A program made the position numbers and the translations under genes. Of a DNA stretch of 64,000 bases, positions 11,600 to 24,209 are shown piece after piece (position 1 is the stretch's first letter; each line of letters begins with the position of its first letter). This DNA comes from Suillus spraguei. Its lineage: Eukaryota; Basidiomycota; Agaricomycetes; Boletales; Suillaceae. Location of the stretch: the NCBI GenBank assembly GCA_016800925.1, contig JABCPU010000202.1, forward strand, positions 1 to 64,000. The letters run 5' to 3'. Under the pieces are notes generated by a model. It was not told the DNA's origin and made no database searches. It was given only the letters and a program-made list of their open reading frames with translations.

Positions 11600-11880
11600 T
11601 GTCCTGACTCACGCGGTTTTTCTGCCACTTGGTGAGACGCCTTGTTGATGTTCGTCCATTGAGACACCCTGGAAATGAAACAGTTCGCACTGTCCTTCCC
11701 CGGGGATAGCCCATCTGCCCTGTTCCTGATCACCTTCCTGGTAGCTCTGTCCTGGCTCACGGGGTTTTTCTGCCGTTTGTTGGGATAGTTGTTCATCTCC
11801 TTTGTCCATTGAGATACCCTGGAAATGAAACAGTTCGCACTGTCCTTCCCCAGGGATCGCCCATCTGCCCATTTCCTGCT
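11600..11880. repeat. 150-bp tandem repeat (two copies) inside a coding frame
   Basis: GTCCATTGAGAYACCCTGGA starts at 11654 and again at 11804, and the flanking 150 bp are alike. The period is 50 codons, and the minus strand keeps the frame through both copies (GRWAIPGEGQCELFHFQG in each). Confidence 0.75.
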
Positions 11881-12796
11881 GGACACCTATTTGTCCTGCT
11901 TTGCATGGTTCATCTACCTTTTGCTGAGACGGCCGTTCACCTGTTTGCTGAGGGCGCTCCTCTGTGGCCCCTTGTGCACGAATCTGGCCGGTGTCGCCGC
12001 TCTGTGAACGCTCGGGGACATTTCCATCGTCTTGTTTCCCTTCTTGTTGACTTACAGCATGGAAGCTTTTCTGCTCGGGCGCTGCACTTGCACCTGCAGC
12101 AGCCTCACCAGGACTGTTCTGCTCGTGCGCTGCGCCTGCGCCGACGGCACCCTCATGACTAGTCTGAGCAGCATCCGGACCTTGATTAAAAAGATTACCC
12201 CGTCGACAGGAGGAGCGACGCGACGGACACTGACCCGTTGACTCAAGTCCGCTCTTTCCCCCACTGCGCTTGTTTTCTCATCACCGGTTCCCTGTTGTTG
12301 ACCCTGATCCGTCACCCTAGGAGTAGCACCAGCAGCTGCGGCGTCAGTGCCGGAATCAGTCCCAGTTCCTGTAGCCGTTCCTTGATCAGCAGGCACCGGT
12401 CCAGGGGTGGCTGTCGCGGGCGCATGACCTTTCAACTTTGCCATACCCTCCGCAATCTCAGCACGGCCCTTCGTGGCCAATTCAGCGTTCTTCTGCGCAC
12501 TAGCTGGAGAACTCGTGGCACGATCTGCACTACCAAGTGCTGTGCCCCGAAGATTTTCGCCTATCCCTAATCAAAAGGAGTTATAATCGCTTTGTGCCTT
12601 CTGGAACGTTGATGAATGAAATAGATTTACCGTGGATGACTTGAACGGCTCCTCTGCGGAATTATTTAAATGACTCGACTCGACTCGAATAATGGAATAA
12701 AGGAACGTACTTGAGCTTATTTCCAAAACCCCCTCCACCTCCATTCTTCTTCGTAGTCGTCGTATTCGTATTCGTATTCTTGTTACTCGTGGTCAT
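11609..12796 (-). CDS. basidiomycete KGRAEI-type conserved protein, Gln/Gly/Ala-rich
   Basis: Start MTTSNKN at 12796 opens a Thr/Asn- and Gly-rich N-terminus. Two introns give a conserved core: the GTACGT donor after FGNKLK and a second intron ending TTGATTAG join KGAVQVIHGIGENLRGTALG and KGRAEIAEGMAKLKG, a pattern I know from small uncharacterised basidiomycete proteins. The rest is low-complexity Gly/Thr/Ala/Gln. The reading frame changes near 12200, by a small intron or an indel, to a Gln/Glu-rich frame with two copies of a 50-residue repeat and a stop at 11609. Function is unknown. The N-terminal half is firm; the C-terminal half is uncertain. Confidence 0.55.
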
Positions 12797-12799
12797 AGT

Positions 12800-13815
12800 T
12801 CACGAAAGAAAAGAAAAACATCTCAAACCCCTCATTCCTCCAAGGCCTATGACGCAAGTATGCGGTCACCACAGCTGTATATGCATGCAAGGATCGGACA
12901 TAAATGAATGGGGTCAAGATTGGTCCCGATTTGGAAACTAATTTGCGATCGAGCACGTGCCGATCTTATATGTGATGGGAATGCTTCGCTATTCGGGTCA
13001 CTTTTCGCATCGTCTCCTGGGCATCGGGTCCAAACTCGAGAGGGATTGGCCTATCTGCTAAAGTATACATAGAGCATAGAGACCATCTTCCTCAGTGATT
13101 GATGCGTGGATACTGATAAATTTATGCCCAAGCTAATACCGCAGCGAGTGATCTTGCTGCGAGGTCGCCGTGACACTGACGTGAGTGGAGTGGGATCCGG
13201 ATTTTGAAACAGAATGTCGCAGTTGATCATCGGTACCGCCAAGGACGTTGTTAGTCTTCGGAATTCTCACGATACTGATTGTTTCCCTCACTTTTCTTGC
13301 TCCACGAGTGACGCGTTGATGCCGAGGACCCAATCAAGGCACCCCGAGACAAACAAGAGTAAAAGAAGGTATCCAAGGACATCCTTGTAAAAAAACTCGG
13401 ATATGACCATCGTCAATATCATGACATGTATGGATCTACAAGCTTGCTCTACGGTACAACAGAGGTGCGATATCGACGAGCGACGACCAAGAAAATGAGA
13501 CTGCAACCCGGGGATACACTAAAATCTACAACAATAATGGTCATCCGAAGAACTACGAAGACGAAGAGAGTGGGTGGGTAATGTAGATAGGATATAAGTG
13601 TAACAATAAGAAAAACAGTGATGAGTGGATTTTGTTATATATGATAAAGTAACACACATGTCCATTATTGAGTTCCTGTCGTCGTCGATATCTGTTTTTT
13701 TTTGGTTTGGAAAAATGCGTCGTGTCATGCGTGGTTGATGGATATGGATAAGGATAATAAATGATACTGCTGCGGCTCCCTGCTCGTCCTCCCTTGCTAG
13801 TATAGCGGCAACCGC
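12800..13815. other. intergenic, no gene recognised
   Basis: Holds short ORFs without recognisable similarity and AT-rich sequence. It separates two minus-strand genes, so it may contain the promoter of the gene starting at 12796 and the 3' flank of the one ending at 13816. Confidence 0.5.
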
Positions 13816-14622
13816 TCATTGTAGGTTTAGCACCCAGGCATCTGGACCTAATTTTGTGCTGGAAAGCCCCATGAACGTAGTGCGCCCCATTAAGAAGTCT
13901 ACTCGCTTCAACCCTTTACGCTGTTCTTCGGCATATGCCTCAGCCGAAGAAGCACGTAAACATCGGTTGTGATACATCTCCGCAATGGCGTCCCGGACGC
14001 GTTGGCTGGGAGCCGCTTTAAACTCCTCGCGCGTTCCTGGTGTACGGAGGAAGCGATAGAGTTGCGTGAGAACGTCCTCGACGGTGACATAGTGAGATGT
14101 CGATGCGCGGATTTCGCAGCGCCATGGGAGGAAATCGTTTTGGAGTGTGAGGACAGGAATGGGTGGGTTGGTAGCAGGTTCTGCGAGGCAGTAGGAATCA
14201 AGGTTGACAGGTGAGGCGCGAGCGTTAGCGGAGGCGGAATTGGGTGGGTATGATACGTTATAGTTGATAGGGAAAACGTATGGGTGGTAGGCAAGAATTG
14301 GGTGAATAGCAACGGGGCCCAAGTTTAGGAAAAACTCCCTGTGCTGAGGAGGCGTTGTTGGTCCAGTTGATGATGGTAGTGAGGACTCTGAGGTACTCGG
14401 TGAGGGAGTTGATTCGGATGGAGCAGGAGAGTAGAAGATGTTCTCCTCATTGAAGCGGACGTGTTTGCCAGGCATGATGATAGTCTCTGTGGTAGTAGGA
14501 ATGGGTGATTGGATTCTAGTGCGAGCTAGCTCTATTAAAGCTTGACGCGAACTATACGTGTCCGTAAAGAGAACTGTGGGACTGGTGGGGATGACTCGGA
14601 TGGGGAGAGCGAGTGATTCCAT
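13816..14622 (-). CDS. DUF6699-like protein (MPGKHVRF family)
   Basis: A single uninterrupted 268-codon frame. Residues 50-60 read MPGKHVRFNEEN, the usual start of this large Agaricomycete family, so translation may begin at that Met (about 14475) rather than at 14622. A Ser/Pro/Thr-rich segment follows, then the conserved domain: IHPILAYHP, PPIPVLTLQNDFLPWRCEI, VTVEDVLTQLYRFLR and GLKRVDFLMGRTTFMGLSSTKLGPDAW near the C-terminus. The biochemical role of the family is unknown. No intron or break is seen. Confidence 0.8.
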   Translation of the reverse strand: MESLALPIRVIPTSPTVLFTDTYSSRQALIELARTRIQSPIPTTTETIIMPGKHVRFNEENIFYSPAPSESTPSPSTSESSLPSSTGPTTPPQHREFFLNLGPVAIHPILAYHPYVFPINYNVSYPPNSASANARASPVNLDSYCLAEPATNPPIPVLTLQNDFLPWRCEIRASTSHYVTVEDVLTQLYRFLRTPGTREEFKAAPSQRVRDAIAEMYHNRCLRASSAEAYAEEQRKGLKRVDFLMGRTTFMGLSSTKLGPDAWVLNLQ

Positions 14623-14639
14623 TTCGACCTTTTATATGT

Positions 14640-17600
14640 TGCTGGGCGCAGTTCGGAAAAGATCAATGCATCGCCCGCTGCCGACAGGAGCCAGAAATGA
14701 CTTGAAGCTTTAATTGAGTTGAATTGGAACAAACCCTGAAATGGGGGGAAGAAGACAACGAACCAGGTACAGTGACAAGACTTGGGAAATTGGACTGGTT
14801 CAAACACTGCCGTTCCCAAGCGGTCATGTGCTCGTTTCCCGCTTTCAGCTGACATTTACGGCACCCGAGCTTCTGCAAGCGCTTAGCTGCTTCATCGCTT
14901 TCATCCCGACCGCATCGGCTGAATAATTCTGGTTATCTACAGCAAGGAATGAATCAGATCAGTAAATCCCATCGATAGCCTGTCGCAACTCACGAATAAG
15001 TCTGACATGACCGAGTTTCCTATTTTGTCGTAGTTCGAGTCACTGCCTCGCCATAGGCGACAAGACTTTTTCTGCCGGTGAGCGCCTGAATTGAATTAAT
15101 TGTGGTATATACTCAGCTTGACGCTGGATGCATAGCCTTGTCGGTCGTTCCATGGTGATCCCCCACGATGAGGCAGTCCAAGGTATTTAGACGATCTCAC
15201 CTTATCATCAGTACAAATTTATTATGGCAGCATATTTTTGTTCCACAGCATTCAAGTGGAGCGCAATGAATTGCCACTCGCTGACGTGGCATTATTGTGT
15301 CCCAATGTTCCGCAGTACTCGACATGTAAGCGCTCCTAGCCCTTCTAAAATTCCGTAATTGATGTGATCACGAGTCAAACCAAGTCCCCGTAAATCACTG
15401 ATAAGGAGATGGCGCGGTGCCAGTGTGTGACATTGTCGGTCGGTGGAGGGAACGGTCCTAAAAATGCTTGCAGGCTCTTCCACTATAATCCCTTTGTCCG
15501 AGGAGACTACCTCTTGTCACATCGGAATATGGGGCCCCATTCCTTGTTTTGTGACTTATCCCATGAAGGCTACTATGCTCCGTCGGCTCAATCAAGCTGT
15601 GACATTTGGACTTGTCACTTGAACAAAGTGCCTGTCCCGCTCTATATCACGTAATCCTTCTCGCTTGTGTACTGCCTCCATATCTGAGCTCCACGACACA
15701 GGCTACGTGGCACTGCAAATGTTCTGTCAGTCAAGAAGACCCCCCACATTCTGACAATGTGATCACACCGTCGCTTCCGAATTATTCTGTAGTTATGATG
15801 AACTCTGCGTCTAAATGAGTCGAGCACGGCTACGCAAATGTACCGAACAAGCTTCCAACACGGAGCAACGGGCGTGGAAATACCTCTATGCTCTACGGGA
15901 CAAAACAATCTCCGCAGGGGAACGCTTTCTGTGTTTGCTTTTCCATCTATTTGTTTCCCACCAAATGCATCGTTGACATTCTGGGAAACCGCACCGGTTC
16001 GTAATATACTAGGGCTGCGGGTTTTGGTAGCTCGCCTCTCCACATCTGGGCATATTTCATTGTCCTCTACTGCTGACTCCTATCCTACCATTCTTACTAA
16101 TTTATCATGCCGTCGCTTTCCTAGGTTTTTAGTCCCAAAAGCGACTCCTTAGGTCTCGGCTTGCCCCGCAGCTAACTGTTTCAAAATTGATCCATGTGAT
16201 ATCTGGTATCTATGATTAACAATTTGTGATAGCGGGTGCCCCGCCGTAATACCTCGGCTTAACAGCAATAATATTTATCATCCTTCAATCCATTTATCAC
16301 TTAAGCCCAAAATGTCTCTAGCTCATCGTCAAGGACAGGCGACCTTGGAGACCCGCGCTCTCGTCCTCAGGCTGCGATACCCCGCTGTGCAATTCCAATC
16401 TTCTTTCCGTCGGTCCCTTCGCTCCAGTGTGTTTCCGACGCCCGGTTCAAGCTTCTTTCCACGTTCTATGAATTCATCCAATCATTATGATCAAACTCAA
16501 CGTCAATATATCCACCCTTCACCTAGCGCCGGGAGGCGCCGGGGTCGGTCAGTTAAATGTAGCCCCGGTTCTAAAATAACACATTGTTTTATATAAACTA
16601 TTTGTACAAATTATGTATCGCCAGGTACCGCCTCGACATCTTGTGCCTTAACGGAGTTTGCGGTTTAACGATGATTCGACGAAGCCCGACACTGTGCGCA
16701 GTGCCCTTGGTCCCTAGGTTTCACGACACATCCGTGAACGTTCCTCTTCTCACTGGGCGGACAGCTATGCAGATATGAGCTCGAAGGCTGAGTTTTCATA
16801 TCCTGCACCAAATCTTCCGACCCTGGCGCGCTATCCTGCCCTTTCAAAGTTCAAAACTCAATAATATAAAAATCATATCATGAGCGGCGAGCCCTGCTGC
16901 GAATGATCGGTTCGGAGATTGCATCTACAAATAACGGATATTAGGCGTCTTAAACTTTGAATGCTCGCCTCGTGTTTGTGAACGTGTTTGTGGCTCGCGG
17001 TGTTGAGGCCTAGGTGTGGCGGATCGATGATGATTTTCATTAAGATTTTGGTCCTCGTGGGGATCGCGATTTATAAAGATCTTCGTTTTGGTTATAGATG
17101 GGCGCTGATGCTGATAAGTAGTTTGTCTACGAGAACTCTGTCACAAGTGTCGCTGAGACTGGGCGGTGCGATAAGTGATGGAACGTTGTTGTTACGCCGT
17201 AGATTCACCGTGTCGATATCTTTCTCGGCTCGACAAAGATATGACATTCGCAAGGAAATATGTTTAATACCCTGAGACGGAGACAAATATAAATCTGACA
17301 GGCCAAGCCAAATAATATGATGATAAATAACAGGAAGGAACTTGCGGATAGCTGAATATAAATACTTCGTTATCACTCCAAAGAGGATACCACCGTAGGT
17401 CAGCCGTGGGTGAGTAGTACTTGAAACTTTGTCAAGTCGCATATTGAGTATAAAGAGACCGCAAAATCGCCAAGGAAATACCCCCCAAAGTGCTGCGCTT
17501 GACATCATCAGGACTCAATATAAAACGATTCACTTTTGAATCATCTTTTGATGATGATCCGCACGAATGGGCACTGCTTACTTGTTCCCTAGTGGGTTGA

Positions 17601-17745
17601 ATCCACACGCACAGCAAGTCATAAACCTTATCTAGAAAACTAATATTACATCGTGGGGTACTAAAAATTGGGTTTGCACTGTATATAAGACCACATCAGT
17701 AGCATTTTGTTTTAATCATGTTTGAAAAGGCCATTTGATATTTCT
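14640..17745. other. gene-poor interval
   Basis: No recognised gene. A 94-codon plus-strand ORF (16312-16596) has a favourable CCAAAATG context but no recognisable domain. All other ORFs look like chance readings. Confidence 0.5.
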
Positions 17746-17749
17746 TTGG

Positions 17750-18930
17750 GCGCGCGCAACCCAGTCCTTTGCTCCGTTCTATTGAATGGACATCAGCGGT
17801 GCGCAGCAATTAGAACGTTTACCGTTAGTTCAATTGTCTTGGCGAGCGGCAGAATTAGAAGTGAGCGGTGCACCGCGGGTAGTTGCATCAGCATAAGCTA
17901 TGATTGGGATCGTCAATTTACTGAAAACGGTTCTGCGCGCGTTTGAACCAATCGCACATTCGCCATATGCAATGGAAATCAGCGGGACATGATGCACATT
18001 AAAAACCAGAACGTTTCTGCTAGAATTGACTGGCTGAGGCAGTTTAACGACGAAAGTGGAGGCGAGTAGTACACAGGCGCCATGGGAGGTTGCACAGCAC
18101 AACGTTCTCATCATCTGACGAGTCTCACATCTGTTCGAGTACGCGGGCCATCAGCATCAGCTCCGCATGGTCGCAGTAAGATGGTAGGGAGGGCGCACCT
18201 TGATCATCATAGTACGCGGATAGTCGGTTGCGCGGAATAGAACATGCATGATCGGAATAGACCATACTACTATACTAGTTGTGTCAGCTGGGAAATCACT
18301 CGAATCAGACAAGGCACCAGTGACTGTGAAGTGCACTAGCTTGCAAGTTCAGATCTGGTTCAGATATCTAGGCCGAGGTATTCGCACTCATGTTCGATAC
18401 TGGGGAGCCGCAACTGTTGTTGCCAAATCGTACGCGATCCTATAAACTCCTCTAAACAAAACTTGCAGGAATATCGGAAGACAGCCGAAATGGGCTCGTT
18501 CGAGGGACACTCCCGGTATAAGTCTGAAGGGAACGGTTTTTCAAAGCAAAGTAACATAACTCGTTACCCACATATTAAATAAAATCAATGCCCCGTTTCA
18601 AACTTTTTGTAAAGATCCACTCACATATATGATCTTAAGAACAACGTGGCGTTCCGGAGAAGATTCCTAATCATATGCATGATCCCCGTGCCTCGTTTCA
18701 CTCATGTGATATTGGATCAGCCTGCATGTCAAAGCAATGCGGCAAATCAATAAGTCACCAGCAGGTATAAATTAGTTTTGAGGGATCGGCCCGGAGACAG
18801 TGCATCGGGGATACCTTCGCAGGGCCTGGACTGCGATGTTAGAAGAAAGAGCTCATACTGCCCTGTCGTACCTGAAGATGACAGAGGCGAGTAGGTATAC
18901 CCAGACTGAAGTTGCCCTGTTATCAGGGGG
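17750..18930 (-). pseudogene. diverged 1.1-kb segment, copy A
   Basis: Shares scattered blocks in the same order with 24210-25240: CCTTTGCT, ATTAAAAACCAGAACG, CAGTAAGATG-TAGGGAGGG, CCCCGTT-CAA, ACTCACATATAT and the CTGAAGTTGCC region. The minus strand has hydrophobic reading frames (MMRTLCCATSHG..., IWCFIPPDNRATSVW) that resemble those of copy B. No intact gene remains. A membrane-protein ancestor is possible, but the family is not recognised. Confidence 0.45.
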
Positions 18931-20735
18931 TATGAAACACCATATATAGATGCAGATGCGACTTTCCCGCAAGGATGCTATAACAACACAGGTGACTAAG
19001 ATATTTTCACCCATCCTTGAATTTGAGTGCAAGGCAGCAATTATGCTTGCCCAGGAACCCGTGAACGGCCCCCCCCCCCCGTCTACCATATAGACATGAT
19101 CAACACAAAGGGAGCAGATGACAGGATTAACGGGGACGTATGCCACCTTTGCGATGAGGAGGGTGATATCTTAGTACCAACTTGCATTTTAGATGTTCCC
19201 GGCGAAATGGACGTGTACACTTGAATGAGGTCCTTAAAGGAAGATGACGACGGAGAGAACCGTACGGGATGGAGGGACCATGCATTTGACCCTGCCAGTG
19301 TGAATATCTTAGTAGAGCATGATCGGGTAGTGTGTAGGTTTGGCCGTACTGGATGAATCCTGACCAAGCTGTGTTTCAATTTTTAGCGACTAGACTCGGT
19401 TGAGGCCCATGGAGCGAGAACCCGTCAAAAAGTAGGTGAGGCCTTGCGGGTTAGGCAGATCTACTAAGTTAGACCTGTTCGCGACGAGCCGTGGACGGTT
19501 GGCACACCTCAATGAAGGTCCGTACTACGCATGAATCGGCCGGTTCTATTCAACGAGCGGTTTTGAGCTGTTTGCGTTGCTCGGAGGAGCATTTGCAATT
19601 GTCCCAGAAGGCCGCGGTGCGGTAAACTGTCAGGTAGTACGCCCACTACTAAAGCTCACTTGCACGACCGATGGACTTGGATGCCCGCTGTTTGAAAACA
19701 TTGAAGCCACAGGTGACAGCATATTGGTAGTCGTGCCCAATGACGGATCCAAAAATGACCCACCCAAGAGGAACAGCGGTCAGGTACAAGTAGTTATTAC
19801 TGGAGCCTGTAAAGGCAGTGCCAATCGGCTGACTCGTCTGAGTCTTAATTTCCACTTCTTCAATTAATCAGTGACCGAAGGTGCCTAGCGTTTGTCACTC
19901 CGAACTCGTCGTGTACACTGTCCACGGCTGCTAACTAATGACCTGCCAAGTGACTTGGAGAGCCTTGTATCCAGTGCGCCGCCTTTCAACGACACTCTCG
20001 ACTATCCTCCACCGTCACACCCCATCAGCATAATTGGACTCGTATAGAATGGACTTACTTTTCCGTGCACTTGACGTCGTTTTCAGCGCTGAGTGGTTTG
20101 TCTAATTTGCGCTATGTACGCTGGATTCCACATCTCACCCTATCATGAAGTTATCGGTATGCGTGATACAAGCCAGCTAACAAATTGCTTGACGAGAGTG
20201 GCCCGGACAAAGGGGACTCGACTCGACTCGCAAGTCCCCTCCAACTGGTATTTACATGTCCATCGTCGTCGACTCGAAGAAACGCTGCTCAAAGTCAACT
20301 GTCCGAGTCCTATCATCCGGTGGTTCTGCATTGGCGTGGTATGAGATCATCATTCTGTGAAAACAGAATCGCGGACGTGTTTCCAGTACTCATCATTCCT
20401 TTGCAGATCACAATGTAAACCTAAATCATTATTGGAAATCGTGGCATCCTTCGAGTTCAGCCTTACGCTGGGGTGCGGAGAAGTCATTAGCAAACTTGAA
20501 ATGTCGTGACATGAGCTGTGCGAACATGGAGATGAATCCTTTGGTGATCATTTTGCTTGGCATTTGTGCATGTCTATCCACTTGGAGTTGCAGATTTGCT
20601 TTCCACCCGTTCATGATGTCAGCCTTCTCTGACGCTGAAGGTCGCTGGTGTGTGGACTTATGGAAATCCACAGCTTCATGTAAGCAACGCTAACTCCCAG
20701 CCCTTGGTCTCTACTAGCAAAAATGCAATCTACAG
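18931..20735. other. gene-poor interval
   Basis: No gene recognised. It includes a C-run near 19069-19080 and a short (GACTC)n run near 20216-20230. Confidence 0.45.
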
Positions 20736-20739
20736 TCTC

Positions 20740-23288
20740 CTAAGGAGAGTGAAATTGCTCAACGCACATACGCAAGTCATACACGATTTGCCAAATACAT
20801 CATACGCGAGGATGTCGTTGACCTGACTGATGCCTTGGAGAAATTCCAGTTCGTTCTGGACCAGTGTCTGATTAAGAATCCTCAGCGCGCTGCCGCTCTC
20901 ACCAATCTCACGTGGGCCCGCCTTCAAGGGTACATTCGTAAGGATTCAAGACATTGACTCTACTACATCTATATTCCACGACCCCCTTGCATTACTCTTG
21001 CAGCTCCCGCAGCCCCACCCTGATTATCCTCTTTATGTTTATCATCTCACCGAAGCATTGACTAGGTGCCCGACTATTACTGCCAGCATCTGCGAAACTG
21101 CCCAACTCTACTATGAGCTGCTTTCTCTCTGTCCCGAGGGCACACATCTTCAAAACATCGCAACAGGGGACAATGGCGTCGGTTATGTTATCTGTGAATG
21201 CAACAATCCACCAATAGACCCGCCTAATGATGGCATCCACCTTCGACGAATCGTGCTCATGCTCTGCCAACTGGGTCATCAATACCCCCTCGGTGCCCTC
21301 ACCAAGCTTGCAGAGGGCTAGAAGTGCGCTTCGTAAGATGCGGCAATATCAATGATATAGACGAAAGCATACAGCTCCGTGATGCTGTTTCTTTGCGCCA
21401 TAAAGGACACCCTGATCGTGGTACCTGCTTGAGGTACTTGGCTGTGGCACTTAGCGAATGCCGCTTCATTTATGAAGGCAGATCTCGTGACATTGACGAG
21501 ACAATCTCTTTGCTCGAGAAAGTGCTGCGCCTTCACCCCGTTGGGCACCAATCTCGTAATAGAGTATTGGGCAACCTAGGACGTGCCATCGTCTATCGTG
21601 CTACGCTGATGTTGCGCCCACCTGAACGTCCATGACGGGACACCACGCTCAATGGCCTTGCCTGCGCGCTCATCGTTAGATATCGTAGCGTGCATGCCAT
21701 CGGTGATTTTGACGAGGCCATTAAGCTATTCCGCGAATGCCTTCTGTCATTTGAACCAGGGCGCCGTAGAACTCGTAATTTGAGCTCGGCGCTCTTATCT
21801 CGTTTCAGGGAAACTCGAATGGAGGAAGATATTAAAGAAGCCATTAGTCTTTGCCGCAATCGTTGAAGGCTTTACCTTCACTGCATTCAGAAAGATGTCT
21901 CGGCTATATGCAGCCGCAGGCGGCCTATCTGTGTCGTTAGCAGATTCTGCACAATGCTCCTGATCTGTCATTCGCAGTGGAGAACTTCGGTATGGCATCA
22001 AGGCACTCTACGCAAGGCTTTCCGCAACGCATTCAAGCAGCTTTTGACTGGGTTGTCACATCCGAGAATTATTGTCATGAGTCTGCGCTCGAGGCATATG
22101 CAATGTTTTTCGAGCTTCTTGATGGTCATTCAGCCACACGATCAACCACTATTTCACGGTGCGAAGCTACCACTGCCTTCCATTACGCCAGATCACTACC
22201 TGCAGATGCAGCATCGTGTGCCGTGCGCCGTGAAAATCTACCAAAAGCAGTTGAACTCGTGGAACAGGGCCGTGGCCAACAGTGGTCGCTGGTATCTCGA
22301 CTCAGGACTCCGCTTGACGACCTCGACTCCATGAATCCCAGCCTAGCCCACGAGTTCTCGGAGCTCAGCGAGCGCCTGTTCGATTTTCAAGGTTCTACAG
22401 GCAATACAGACGCAGAAGGTAAGAAGTACAGGGACCTTGCGAAGCAGTGGGATGCTGTCGTAGCTGAAACCTGTAACCTTCGTGGTTTCTCTCGATTCCT
22501 GCTCTCCCCCTCGTACAAGGAACTACAAGTAGCAGCACGTCAGGACCCAGTTATTGCGAGTAAATACTCATGCAGCGCCCTCCTTGTGCCGACATCAGTG
22601 AAGCCCCGCCACGTTGCCTTCCAGAACTTCACCTTTGCGGAACTAGAGAAGCTCAAGGATGACTTCGTTAAGGTGATACGCCACGCGGCTGGTATGTGCC
22701 CAGAGGAGTCGAGGAAGGATTTGCAACTACTGTTGCAGACTGTATGGGATGATATCATGCTACCCGTTGTTAACATCCTCCAACATGACTTGAAATTGCG
22801 GCACCGCTCTCGGATATGGTTGTGCCCAACGCCAACCTTCACTACTATCCCTCTTCATGCAGCTCGCCCCTTTCGGAAGAAGGCAGATTGCCCTGGGGCG
22901 TACCTGGAGGATATCTAAGGGCAAACCCCTCACACTGCTTGACATCATGAAGAACAATGCTCCACAAGCTGAGTTTTCATTCTTATCGGCGTGTCATACC
23001 GACGCTAGTGATGAGAAGACGCCCGACGAGGTCATCCACCTTACAGCTGGTCTGCAGTTTTCAGGGTTCAAGAGCGTCATTGGAACGCTGTGGGCGATCG
23101 ACGATGCTCTCGCAAAATACGTCGTCCAAGCTTTCTACGAGAATATGTTCAAGAATTTGAAGGAGGGCGTCATGGACTGTACGAAGGCGGCCTCGGCTCT
23201 CAACCATGCTACGGCTACTAGTACTGTGAAGAAGAAGAAAGTGCCGCTCGAACAGATAATCGTTTTCATTCATATCGGTGTGTAGTTC
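20740..23288 (+). pseudogene. TPR-CHAT protein, broken
   Basis: Tetratricopeptide repeats recur from about 20870 to 21850 in several frames (DALEKFQFVLDQCL, QLRDAVSLRHKGH, TISLLEKVLRLHPVGH, AIKLFRECLLSFEPG). A linker frame follows at 21977-22918 (KAVELVEQGRGQQWSL, IWLCPTPTFTTIPLHAARPF). The CHAT end is in another frame (LTLLDIMKN, LSACHTDASDEKTPDEVIHL, GFKSVIGTLWAIDD, stop after IHIGV). CHAT is a caspase-like peptidase fold; the Cys of SACHT is present. The middle of CHAT, including the catalytic His segment, is deleted between YLEDI and KPLTLLD. With a frameshift near 20950, a TAG at 21319 and further gaps, the gene is dead. Confidence 0.85.
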
Positions 23289-24205
23289 TGTGTGGTGTTG
23301 CTTTCGAATGTCAGTGCTACAAGTCGTTGATACCATATCTTCTTTCATCCCATCGGTGTATTGGTTGTAGTGTTACCTTGATACCGAAACCTTGCATCAC
23401 GTCCTCTCTCGTGCTATCATGTACTCCCACAATTTTATACAATTTATTCGTTATTCATTGTTTGAATATTTGAATATGTCCTTCATACACAATGCAAGAT
23501 TAGCTTCAAGTTGTCATGCTTCTGGTTTCAAACGATTATCTAGTCTGCAAGGAGACTAATGGTATCTACCGTCATCTCACCGTCCCTTCTTCATGTGCTC
23601 AAGCGCTGCAACGCTCGGCCTTCACACCATCCTGCAAGTGCTCTGAATGTGTCGAGTATTTACAGGCGAAACAAGCATGTTGATGGGCACCACGGAAATT
23701 TGATCTCTCATAGAGCACTCTTCGAGTCATTTCTCGGTGCTTATGCCAAATGAAAGGAGGATGGATGGTCTTGGAAACACACTCCATCTACTTGAGTCCC
23801 CAGTCAGGAGGCTCGCGATAGTTCTATCGCACCAAAATTTTAGCGGTGGTATCACTCCGCTGGCCTCTGTCGGCACGACTGACTCCATCGCGGGACTTGA
23901 GAGAGTGGCTTAGCATCCATAAATATTTCAGACTGTACGTCGGATATTGCTTTGTGGAACATACTTGAATAATAGACGACAGCACATAAGACCTATAAAA
24001 GCATGACGAACATCAACTCACGTCCACACACATACTGCAGATGCGCATGGAGACGAGTGCAAGTTCAATTGGCTGAATACAGTACTAAGTACTAGTACTG
24101 CGCATGAAATACGCATGACAATATTAGAACCAGTACAGTGTACCCATGAAACATACCAATTTTGCTTGGGAAAGTCTATACGATACTGTTTTTTTTTTCA
24201 GAGCG
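23289..24205. other. intergenic, no gene recognised
   Basis: Downstream of the TPR-CHAT remnant. Only short chance ORFs were seen. Confidence 0.45.
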
Positions 24206-24209
24206 TGCA

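Noticed and set aside
11809..12162. Plus-strand ORFs in the 11.8-12.6 kb region
   Set aside because: They oppose a minus-strand gene whose exons match a conserved basidiomycete family.
22540..22842. Minus-strand ORFs opposite the CHAT relic
   Set aside because: Antisense shadows of the TPR-CHAT coding sequence.
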